NCBI RefSeq assembly: GCF_001683335.1
Contig: NZ_CP016201.1
Coordinates: 2,270,953 to 2,317,909 of the forward strand
Reading direction: 5' to 3'
Source of the DNA: Selenomonas sp. oral taxon 126
Lineage (GTDB): Bacteria > Bacillota > Negativicutes > Selenomonadales > Selenomonadaceae
Length of the DNA stretch: 46,957 bases
Positions 14,913-22,409 of the stretch are shown here, piece by piece. Positions within the stretch are counted from its first letter, which is position 1, and each line of letters opens with the position of its first letter. The notes under the pieces are model-generated. The model was not told where the DNA came from. It did not search any database and saw only the letters and a program-made list of their open reading frames with translations. Made by a program: the position numbers and the translations under genes.

Positions 14913-15752
14913 GTGAGAATTATTAAGAAAGACGTTCCTGCGGAATATGGTGTACTGATTCAAAAATTCCGTCTGATTGACGATACGTTCTTCAACGTGT
15001 GCTTTGACAACTATGCTGAAGGAATGCAGCTCCTACTGCGTATCTTCTTTGGACGGGACGACCTCGTTGTCAAACACGTTGTTACACAGCAGAGTGCGGA
15101 CAACCTCTATGGGCGTGGCGTACGCTTTGACGTATTGGCGGAGGACAGCGAGGGGAAACTTTACGATTGTGAAGTCCAACGTGCAAATGAAGGTGCCGTT
15201 CCTCGCCGAGCGCGGTACAACAGCAGCATGATGGATTCGCGGGAACTGGCAAAGGGGGCAGCATTCTCCGAACTTCCGGAAACATGGGTGATCTTTATCA
15301 CGGAGAACGACATCTATAGAGCAGGTTTCCCGCTGTATCATGTAGAGCGGATTGTAGCGGAGCTTCAGCGACCATTTGACGATGGGGCGCATATCCTTTA
15401 CGTCAACGGAGCGAACCGTGACGATACACCTCTCGGGAGGCTTATGCAGGATTTCTTTTGCGAGAATCCAAAGCAGATGAATTATAAGGAACTTGCTGAG
15501 CGTGCCGATTACTTTAAGGCAGAAGCAGAGGGGGTCAATGCCATGTGCGAATTGATGGAGAAATTTGGAGAGAAGAAAATGGAAGAGGGTCGTGCCGAGG
15601 GACGGGAAGCAGGACTTCTTGAGGGACAGCGCAGGATGCTCGACATGGTGCGTTCTCTGTTCACGCTGAATGTCCCCATCGAGGTGATCGAGCAGTCGAG
15701 CGGCTTGACGCGCGCGGAGATTCTGGCGCTGCAGGACGCGCCTGCCAAGTAG
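14913..15752 (+). CDS. Rpn-family recombination-promoting nuclease / PD-(D/E)XK transposase-like protein
   Basis: The 279-residue protein has the N-terminal nuclease domain of the Rpn family, which is related to transposase_31 proteins. The fold begins FRLIDDTFFNVCFDN, and the catalytic motif is visible in FDVLAEDSEGKLYDCEVQ (Asp, then Glu-x-Gln). Further conserved blocks are RARYNSSMMDSREL, VIFITENDIYRAGFPLYH, YVNGANRDDTPLGRLMQDFF and YKELAERADYF. The C terminus is a Glu/Gly/Arg-rich helix (EEGRAEGREAGLLEGQRRM) as in most Rpn proteins. Members cut DNA and promote recA-independent recombination. The GTG at 14913 fits the AGGAGG at 14896-14901 and the promoter. An ATG at 14877 lies inside the -10 box. 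It stands between two copies of the CATCRCTTTC element. Confidence 0.85.
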   Translation: MRIIKKDVPAEYGVLIQKFRLIDDTFFNVCFDNYAEGMQLLLRIFFGRDDLVVKHVVTQQSADNLYGRGVRFDVLAEDSEGKLYDCEVQRANEGAVPRRARYNSSMMDSRELAKGAAFSELPETWVIFITENDIYRAGFPLYHVERIVAELQRPFDDGAHILYVNGANRDDTPLGRLMQDFFCENPKQMNYKELAERADYFKAEAEGVNAMCELMEKFGEKKMEEGRAEGREAGLLEGQRRMLDMVRSLFTLNVPIEVIEQSSGLTRAEILALQDAPAK

Positions 15753-15780
15753 TATGGACGTGTGAAGAAGATTTTTGGAC

Positions 15781-15816
15781 AAGAAGACCGCTGCATCGTT
15801 CGATATGCGGTGGTCT
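15781..15816 (+). terminator. Terminator after the Rpn nuclease gene
   Basis: AAGACCGCTGCAT (15781-15793) pairs with ATGCGGTGGTCTT (15802-15814), using G-T wobbles, and ends in TTTT. Confidence 0.75.
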
Positions 15817-15871
15817 TTTATGTTACCAAAGCGTCCCCATTACAATTCCCTCACGTATATGTGTTTTGCTC

Positions 15872-15919
15872 CTCTATGAAACACATCGCTTTCGTGTATG
15901 ATATCATCACTTTCTGCAA
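15872..15919 (+). repeat. Tandem CATCRCTTTC promoter element, copy B (tpsB)
   Basis: CATCGCTTTC at 15884-15893 and CATCACTTTC at 15905-15914 are direct repeats 21 bp apart. The second is followed by exactly 10 bp and then the -35 box of the tpsB promoter. That is the same geometry as copies C and D. Confidence 0.85.
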
Positions 15920-15924
15920 TCTTA

Positions 15925-15953
15925 TTGCTATAAATCAATAAAATTGTTATTAT
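15925..15953 (+). promoter_or_regulatory. Promoter of tpsB, downstream of element B
   Basis: TTGCTA (15925-15930), 17 bases, then TATTAT (15948-15953). The predicted transcript starts near 15960. The -35 box is weak after TTG, which fits an activator bound at element B. Confidence 0.7.
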
Positions 15954-15994
15954 GAAAAAAATTTTTATTTGCTGATTGCTGGGAGATTGTTCAA

Positions 15995-17647
15995 ATGAAA
16001 AGAAAAGCACGTCGTATTCATCGAGCCTGCCTGCGTTGCGCACTGCCGCTCGCTGCCGCGTTCCTCCTGCCGTCCGCCGCGTTCGCCGCGACGAATCTGC
16101 CGCAGCCTGATGCGGGGCAGATCGGAGCGGTTACGCCAAAGGACGCGCTTGAGAGCAGTCTGCCCGTGACGGAGGGCACAGCGGGCAGCGCGTCATTCCG
16201 CCTCGCGCGCATCGACATCACGCAGGACGGCACGCAGCTGAATGCGGACGAGCTGAAGGGCAAAGCGGCATCTTACACGGAGCGCACCATCTCCGAGACG
16301 GAGCTGAACACGCTCCTCGGTGACCTCACCGCCTACGCGCGCAGCCACGGCTATCCCGCAGCCGCCGCCTACCTCCCGCCGCAGACGAATGCGGACGGTG
16401 CACTCCGGATCCGCATCCTTGCAGGACGCTACGGGAATATTAACATCGAAAACAGCGCCGCCGTGGACGACGGACAGATTCGCCGCCTCGCGCACGCGCT
16501 CCACACGGGCGCGCCCATCGAGGGGCGCCGCCTGGAGAAGGCACTCTATAACATCGCCGCCCTCAGCGGCGTGGAGGCGGCGGGGCTGCTCTCGCCGGGC
16601 GCGGCGTTCGGTACGAGCGACCTCACCATCCGCGTGAAGGACGGGCGGCGGCAGAGCTTCGTCCTCTACAGCGAGAACTACGGGAGCAAGACCTCGGGAC
16701 GCTACCGCTACGGCGCGCAGGTTGGACTCTCGAACCTCACGAAGAGTGGCGACCGTCTGAGCCTCGGTGCGATGATCTCAAACGAGGATCTGAGGAACTA
16801 TAGCCTCACCTATACCCGCCCCGTCGGCGTGGACGGCACCGTGTTCGGATTCGGTGTCAGCCGCATGAACTACGAGCTCTCGGGCGCATTTCGCCGTCTC
16901 GGTGCGACAGGACAAGCCGACACCATCAGTTTCTTCGGTACAACACCGCTCCTGCGCACGAGCAGAGACAGCCTGAGCCTCACCTACGGATGGGACTATC
17001 GCAAACTCGAGGATGAATACAAGAATGTCGGCATGACCCTCGAAAAGCACAGCAACACCGCCCGTCTCGGCGTGCGCGGCGAGATGAACCGCCCGCGCAC
17101 CCATCTCACCTATGACCTCACGGCATACCACGGGACGATTGCATCAGACTCGCGGATGGCGGCATTGCAGATGCGGCGCGCCGGCACGGAGGGCAGCTTC
17201 ACCAAGGGCGTGCTGAATCTCGGCGTGCGGCAGGAACTTGGGGCTCGGTGGCATCTGAACCTCAAGACACAGATGCAGGCAGCGGGGGACAACCTCGACA
17301 GCTCCGAGGAGATCTACCTCGGCGGGGCAAACGGCGTGCGCGCCTACCCGCAGGGCGAGGGCTCGGGCGACAGCGGCTATCTCGCGAGCGCGGAGCTCGT
17401 CTATCGGACGGGCGTGCCGCATCTGGATCTTAGCACCTACTATGACACGGGACATGTGGTGTACGCGCACGACGGTGCGGACGGCGGTACGACACTCAGC
17501 GGATGGGGCATTGGCGTCAGCTACAGCCGCCCCGGCGACTACTTCGTGCGGCTCGACTGGGCGCGGCGCATCGGACTTGCGCGGAACGCGAGCACGGAGG
17601 CACAGGCAAAGAACCGCCTCTGGTTTATGGTCGGTAAAGTGTGGTAG
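15995..17647 (+). CDS. Two-partner secretion outer-membrane transporter, TpsB (ShlB/FhaC family)
   Basis: The 550-residue protein has a signal peptide (basic MKRKARR, hydrophobic core, cleavage after AAFA), then POTRA-like periplasmic domains. The first ends near RIRILAGRYGNINIENS and the second near DGRRQSF. After that comes a long beta-barrel of short amphipathic strands (SFVLYSENYGSKTSGRYRYG, LSLTYGWDYRKLEDEYK) ending in an aromatic residue (WFMVGKVW), as outer-membrane barrels do. TpsB proteins export one large adhesin or haemolysin partner across the outer membrane. That partner is the filamentous protein encoded next on the same strand. GGGAG lies nine bases before the ATG. The presence of this gene is the best evidence in the window that the cell has an outer membrane. 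Confidence 0.9.
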   Translation: MKRKARRIHRACLRCALPLAAAFLLPSAAFAATNLPQPDAGQIGAVTPKDALESSLPVTEGTAGSASFRLARIDITQDGTQLNADELKGKAASYTERTISETELNTLLGDLTAYARSHGYPAAAAYLPPQTNADGALRIRILAGRYGNINIENSAAVDDGQIRRLAHALHTGAPIEGRRLEKALYNIAALSGVEAAGLLSPGAAFGTSDLTIRVKDGRRQSFVLYSENYGSKTSGRYRYGAQVGLSNLTKSGDRLSLGAMISNEDLRNYSLTYTRPVGVDGTVFGFGVSRMNYELSGAFRRLGATGQADTISFFGTTPLLRTSRDSLSLTYGWDYRKLEDEYKNVGMTLEKHSNTARLGVRGEMNRPRTHLTYDLTAYHGTIASDSRMAALQMRRAGTEGSFTKGVLNLGVRQELGARWHLNLKTQMQAAGDNLDSSEEIYLGGANGVRAYPQGEGSGDSGYLASAELVYRTGVPHLDLSTYYDTGHVVYAHDGADGGTTLSGWGIGVSYSRPGDYFVRLDWARRIGLARNASTEAQAKNRLWFMVGKVW

Positions 17648-17686
17648 AACCTCTCGGAGCGCCCCTATCGGCTCGCAAGCTCGCCA

Positions 17687-17710
17687 CTTCCCCCGTTTCG
17701 ACGGGGGAAG
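17687..17710 (+). repeat. Perfect 10-bp hairpin with TTCG loop after tpsB
   Basis: CTTCCCCCGT (17687-17696) pairs perfectly with ACGGGGGAAG (17701-17710) around a TTCG tetraloop, one of the most stable RNA loops. No T-run follows. It may protect the tpsB message or act as a weak terminator. Confidence 0.75.
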
Positions 17711-17795
17711 CTAATATACCGTAATCCAAAAGCCTCCCCTGCCACAGCGGGGGAGGTGGCACGCGCAGCGTGACGGAAGGGGCGCCTTGAGCGGT
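17702..17795 (+). repeat. 94-base intergenic repeat, copy 1
   Basis: This copy matches copy 2 (17994-18087) over the full 94 bases with about 8-9 differences and no gaps. It contains the palindrome CCTCCCC...GGGGAGG followed by GGCACGCGCAGCGTGACGG and GGGGCGCC. Modules of this kind are, from memory, common between genes in Firmicutes. Confidence 0.8.
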
Positions 17796-17830
17796 AGAGG
17801 TTATCTATCGTTAGAAACGCGCACAAGCCA

Positions 17831-17872
17831 CAGGCGCCCCTTCCACCGCAAGCGGTCCCCCTCCCCCGTGTC
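17831..17872 (-). repeat. Related repeat module in inverted orientation
   Basis: AGGCGCCCCTTCC and CCTCCCCCG match the complement of the 94-base element. The central GC hairpin is replaced by a different one (ACCGCAAGCGGT). With copy 1 it can form a large fold-back. Confidence 0.6.
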
Positions 17873-17993
17873 GAGCGGTCAACGTCAACCAATCACACTT
17901 CGCTAACGCTTGTGTTCTTGGGACGTTTTCCCATACGACCTGTTGCCCAATCAGCTGCGTCCTTTCGGACTTGCTTCTTGGACAGGTCTGCAA

Positions 17994-18087
17994 CGGGGGA
18001 GGCTCATATGCCGTAATGCAGAAGCCTCCCCTGCCGCAGCGGGGGAGGTGGCACGCGCAGCGTGACGGTAGGGGCGCCTTGAGCGAT
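17994..18087 (+). repeat. 94-base intergenic repeat, copy 2
   Basis: Second direct copy of the element at 17702-17795, ending 57 bases before the tpsA start. Most of the differences from copy 1 are A/G changes. Confidence 0.8.
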
Positions 18088-18144
18088 TGGACATAATGAA
18101 CGAAAAGCATACAGCAAAATAATGCTAGAGAAAGGATAAAGGAA

Positions 18145-21100
18145 ATGAAAACAACATCGAACAAACAGCTGCGCCGCAAACTCCTCTGTGCCCTCGTTGC
18201 GGGCGCACTCGCCGCCCCCTTTGCCGCGCAGACGGCGTATGCTCTGCCCATCGAGGGCGCGAACGCCACAGCGAATGCGGGAGAGGCGAATATCACTACC
18301 GCCGACAAGACCATGAACATCGTGGGCAAGACCGAGCACAATATCCTCAAATGGGAGGACTTCTCCGTCGAAAAGGACGAGACGGTAAAATTTGACGGCG
18401 GCGCAAAGACGCGCGACTATCTGAACCTCGTCACGGGCGAGGGCGCGTCGAACATCTACGGCAAGATCGAGGGCGGCAGGAACGTCTACCTCGTCAACCC
18501 GCACGGCATCCTCTTCGCGAAGGGCTCTGAGGTCAATACGGGCGCACTCTACCTCTCGACGGCGAATCCCGCTGACATTGCCGCAGCGACGAACACATTC
18601 AAGGCAAACGGCACAAGCCCCCTCTCCGCCACCGCACAGATGGGCGACGTGCTGAACCTCGGTACGGTAAAGGCGAGCAAACTCTACATCGAGGGCAAGA
18701 ACGTCAAAGTCCTCAACACGGATGCGGTCACGGACACAAACGGCACGGCGCTCACGGGGACGAACGTCACCATCCGCAGCGAGGAAACGCCGCATATCGG
18801 CTACGATGTCGCCAATACCACGACGCGGAACTTCACCATAAACGGCTCAACTTCCTCGAAGATGGTCTCCGACTATGCGAGCACGAATGTCGCGCATCAT
18901 GCCGCATCTGCAAAATCACGCGGCTGGGATGTCAAAAAGTTGAACGGCACCGATGCGCATACGGACTATGACTATATGCGCGTGCATGATGTCTACGAGC
19001 TGCAGCACATGGACGCGAATCGGGTGAATGCAGCAGTTACCGGGTCGGATAAGAAGATTATCGGCAGATATATGCTCGCGAATGACATCGCGGCAAGTGA
19101 GACACAGGACTGGGATGGGGGCTTTCAGCCGATTGGCAGTTCTGATAATAGCATGGGGGCCTTTACGGGACGATTTGACGGCGTAGGGCACACGATCACG
19201 GGGCTTACCATTAAGCCACCGACCGATAGTTTCGGGGGGTATTCTCGCGGGATGTTCGCATACATCGAGCACGCAATCGTCGAGAATGTCTCCCTGAAGG
19301 GTGCCTCCGTGTCGGGAGAGAAGGATGTCGGTGGCATTGTGGGAGCTGCAGACTATTCGTGTGTCGTACGGAACGTCTCCTTCAGCGGTGAGGTCTATGG
19401 AAGCGATACTGTGGTCGGCGGCATTGTGGGAACGCTACAACGAAGTACCCTTGAGAACGTCTACCATGAGGGCACAGTCGAAGGGCACAAGTCTGTCGGC
19501 GGCATTGTGGGATATATGATTCAAAACTCCACCGTTCAGAACGTCCGGAATGCGGGCAAGGTCTTAGGAAATGAGATGCTCGGCGGCATTGCGGGATCGG
19601 TAGAGGCAAACAGCCGCGTTCAGAACGCCGTGCAGATGGGAACCGTGGAGCAAAGAACGGGACAGACGGATTCGCAAGTCGGCGGCGTTGTGGGACTTTT
19701 GGATGGTAGCACGCTCAGCCATGCCGTATGGAAGGAGGGCAGTGCAACGAATGGGAGCGGCGCTCTGATCCAGAACGGCATCGGCAAAAATCAGGGAAAT
19801 ACTACAGTGGACGATGTCCAAGAGCACAGTCTGGACGATATGAAGAAGGCGGCGACATACGCGAAATGGGGCAGTGACGTTGCCACCGAGGGCGGCAAGA
19901 GGACGCCGTGGCGCATCTACGACGGCAAGACCATGCCGCTGCTCAAGGCATTCCTCCGGACGAAGCACCTTGCAAACCGTGAGAGTGTCTACGACGGCAC
20001 GGCTCCGACGATTGCGGGCGGCGACGGCATCACATGGACGGCAGGGAAGGATGCCGGCACATATCATGCCTACAGCGAGCAGTATGACATCATCGGCGGC
20101 GCGTACACGGTCAAGCCGAAGGAGCTGACGCTCGGCTTTACGAGCGGCACGCGCTTTGACAAGACCTATGACGGGGGGCTAGATACCGCCACGCGGACGC
20201 TCACGAAGGGGCAGCACTATAATCTCGGTGGCTTTGTCGGCAGCGATGGCTCAGATGTCGAACTGGCGGGTGCTGTCACGGGCAAGTATGCGGACAAGAA
20301 CGCAGGCAGGGATAAGGAAGTGACGTTCCAAAATCTCGCGCTCACAGGCACAGGTGCGAAGAACTATACCATCACAAGGGCGCGGGGCGTGGGGACAATC
20401 ACGCCGAAGCAGCTGACGCTCGACCTCGTGGGCGGCACGCGCTTTGATAAGACCTACGACGGCAATGCAAACGTCACGCAGTCGCTCACGAAGGGGACGA
20501 ACTATACCCTCACGGGCTTTGTCGGCAGCGAGGGCACGGGCATCGCACTCGCTTCCTCCACAGGCACATACAGCGACAAGAATGCCGCCGCAGACAAAAC
20601 CGTCACCTTTAACGGGCTGACGCTCACAGGCACGGGCGCGCGCAACTACACACTCGACAAGACTGCGCTCACGGGCATCGGCACGATCGCGCGGCGTGCG
20701 CTGACCCTCGGCGCAGTCGCGGCGCAGAGTAAGACCTACGATGGTACAACCGCCGCTGACGCATCGAAGTTCGGCGCGGCACTCACCAATGCCATCGCGG
20801 GTGACGATGTGAAGGCGACCGCCACGGGTGCGGCGTACAACGACAAGAACGTCGCCGGGGCAAGCAGGATCGACTACACGGGTGTCGGTCTCGCGGGTTC
20901 GGATGCCGGGAACTACACGCTTGCCGCCACCACGGCGCAGGGCGCGGGCACGATCGCAAAGCGTGCGCTGACCATTGGCACCGTCGGGGCGCAGAGCAAG
21001 ACCTACAACGGCAATACTGCGGCTGACGCATCGAAGTTCCATGCGACGCTCGGCAATCTCGTCGCGGGCGAGGAGAACCTTGTCACAGCGACCGCTGCGG

Positions 21101-22260
21101 GCGCGACCTACAACGACAAGAATGTCGCAGGGGCGAACAAGGTCACCTACACGGGTGTTCAGCTCACAGGCACGGGCGCGGGGAACTATAGCATCGCGAA
21201 CACCGCGCAGGGTGCGGGCAGGATTACGCCGAAGCAGCTCAACCTTGCACTCACGAGCGGCGCACGCTTTGACAAGACCTACGATGGAAACAACAGGGTC
21301 GACCAGTCGCTCACAAAGGGGACGAACTATACCCTCACGGGCTTTGTCGGCACGGAGGGTGACCACCTCGCACTCGCCGCCGCCACGGGCACATACACGG
21401 ACAAGAATGCCGCCGCAGACAAAGCCGTCACCTTTGGCGGGCTGACCCTCACGGGCACGGGCGCGGGCAACTACACGCTGAACAGGACCACGCTCACAGG
21501 CACAGGCACGATCGCGCCGCGTGCGCTGACGCTTGCTGCTGTGGCGGGGCAGACTTTTGACAAGGTATACGACGGCACAACCAATGCAGGCGACGCGCTG
21601 AAAAAGGGCGAGAACTATACCCTCTCGAACTTTGCGGACGGCGAGGGCGCGGGCATCACGGTCACGAGCACGGGCACGGGCAGCTATGCGGACAAGAACG
21701 TCGGCACGCACGCGGTGAACTACACGGGGCTGACCCTCACGGGCGCGGGCGCGGGCAACTATCGTCTGAATACAGCGACGCTCACGGGCACAGGCACAAT
21801 CACGCCGCGCACGCTGACGCTCACCGCCGACGCGCAGAGCATTGTGCAGGGCGCGCCGTTGCCATCCTTTACGGGACGCGCGGATGGCTTCGCGGACGGT
21901 GAGGACGAGCGCGTATTCGGTGCGGACGGCATCACATTTGGCACGACGCTGACGAATACCGATACGCCGGGCAGCTATGGCGTTACGGGGCGCATTGGCA
22001 GCACGAGTGACGGCATCCTCGGCAACTACCGCATTGGGCAGGCGGCGGGCAACGCGACTGCCTTCACCATCCATGCCGCAGCACTGCCGGGCGGACTCAT
22101 CGCCTCGCTCGTACAGAATGCCGCGCCGCGCTTTGATATGGGCTTCGAGCAGGAGGTCTATGTATTCGGCTTGCCGCGTCCCATTCCGACGGCAACGCTC
22201 GGCATCTATCGCTTTGCGGCGGCACGCGATATTAGCATTGAGGGCGTGCGCCTCGACTGA
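18145..22260 (+). CDS. Two-partner secretion filamentous adhesin, TpsA, with GLUG and YDG/MBG repeats
   Basis: The 1371-residue exported protein has a signal peptide ending near TAYA. The TPS secretion domain follows (about residues 34-220), with the recognition hallmark VYLVNPHGILFAKGSEVNTG near residue 117. Residues about 390-530 hold GLUG-type repeats (VGGIVG at intervals). From about 655 to 1222 there are six YDG-type repeats, recognisable by KTYDG, YADKNA/YNDKNV and LTGTGAGNYTL. A last MBG-like unit (about 1222-1310) precedes a short C-terminal tail without an anchor. TpsA proteins cross the outer membrane through TpsB and form surface filaments for adhesion. The YDG repeats are alike at DNA level too, for example around 20489 and 21315, so unit number could change by recombination. 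AAGGAA precedes the ATG. Confidence 0.9.
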   Translation: MKTTSNKQLRRKLLCALVAGALAAPFAAQTAYALPIEGANATANAGEANITTADKTMNIVGKTEHNILKWEDFSVEKDETVKFDGGAKTRDYLNLVTGEGASNIYGKIEGGRNVYLVNPHGILFAKGSEVNTGALYLSTANPADIAAATNTFKANGTSPLSATAQMGDVLNLGTVKASKLYIEGKNVKVLNTDAVTDTNGTALTGTNVTIRSEETPHIGYDVANTTTRNFTINGSTSSKMVSDYASTNVAHHAASAKSRGWDVKKLNGTDAHTDYDYMRVHDVYELQHMDANRVNAAVTGSDKKIIGRYMLANDIAASETQDWDGGFQPIGSSDNSMGAFTGRFDGVGHTITGLTIKPPTDSFGGYSRGMFAYIEHAIVENVSLKGASVSGEKDVGGIVGAADYSCVVRNVSFSGEVYGSDTVVGGIVGTLQRSTLENVYHEGTVEGHKSVGGIVGYMIQNSTVQNVRNAGKVLGNEMLGGIAGSVEANSRVQNAVQMGTVEQRTGQTDSQVGGVVGLLDGSTLSHAVWKEGSATNGSGALIQNGIGKNQGNTTVDDVQEHSLDDMKKAATYAKWGSDVATEGGKRTPWRIYDGKTMPLLKAFLRTKHLANRESVYDGTAPTIAGGDGITWTAGKDAGTYHAYSEQYDIIGGAYTVKPKELTLGFTSGTRFDKTYDGGLDTATRTLTKGQHYNLGGFVGSDGSDVELAGAVTGKYADKNAGRDKEVTFQNLALTGTGAKNYTITRARGVGTITPKQLTLDLVGGTRFDKTYDGNANVTQSLTKGTNYTLTGFVGSEGTGIALASSTGTYSDKNAAADKTVTFNGLTLTGTGARNYTLDKTALTGIGTIARRALTLGAVAAQSKTYDGTTAADASKFGAALTNAIAGDDVKATATGAAYNDKNVAGASRIDYTGVGLAGSDAGNYTLAATTAQGAGTIAKRALTIGTVGAQSKTYNGNTAADASKFHATLGNLVAGEENLVTATAAGATYNDKNVAGANKVTYTGVQLTGTGAGNYSIANTAQGAGRITPKQLNLALTSGARFDKTYDGNNRVDQSLTKGTNYTLTGFVGTEGDHLALAAATGTYTDKNAAADKAVTFGGLTLTGTGAGNYTLNRTTLTGTGTIAPRALTLAAVAGQTFDKVYDGTTNAGDALKKGENYTLSNFADGEGAGITVTSTGTGSYADKNVGTHAVNYTGLTLTGAGAGNYRLNTATLTGTGTITPRTLTLTADAQSIVQGAPLPSFTGRADGFADGEDERVFGADGITFGTTLTNTDTPGSYGVTGRIGSTSDGILGNYRIGQAAGNATAFTIHAAALPGGLIASLVQNAAPRFDMGFEQEVYVFGLPRPIPTATLGIYRFAAARDISIEGVRLD

Positions 22261-22288
22261 GGGGCGCTTTGGACGTCCGGGCAATACT

Positions 22289-22343
22289 GACAAAGGGCTG
22301 TTGTACGAGTCAAACGACTACGTGCGACAGCCCTTTGTCTTTA
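22289..22343 (+). terminator. Terminator of tpsA
   Basis: GACAAAGGGCTGT (22289-22301) pairs with ACAGCCCTTTGTC (22327-22339). The stem continues inward through GTACG/CGTGC and is followed by a T-rich stretch. Confidence 0.88.
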
Positions 22344-22346
22344 TAT

Positions 22347-22375
22347 TTGCATGGAACTTCTGTTTTTGTTATACT
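22347..22375 (+). promoter_or_regulatory. Promoter of the LytR-CpsA-Psr gene
   Basis: TTGCAT (22347-22352), 17 bases, then TATACT (22370-22375). The transcript would start near 22382, before the GGGAGAGGA ribosome-binding site at 22390-22398. Confidence 0.7.
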
Positions 22376-22409
22376 GGTAACAATTTATCGGGAGAGGACG
22401 ATATACGGA

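Larger units (their letters stand above)
17648..18144. other. Gene-free region between tpsB and tpsA, filled with palindromic repeats
   Basis: I see no credible gene in these 497 bases. The region holds a perfect hairpin, two direct copies of a 94-base element, a related inverted piece and several short hairpins. The last 57 bases are AT-rich and should hold the tpsA promoter, but I cannot place a convincing -35/-10 pair. AAAGGA and AAGGAA lie just before the tpsA ATG. Confidence 0.7.

Noticed and set aside
20251-22293. 680-codon - strand frame opposite tpsA
   Set aside because: It mirrors the repeat region of the adhesin. Its apparent repeats are only the complement of the YDG units.
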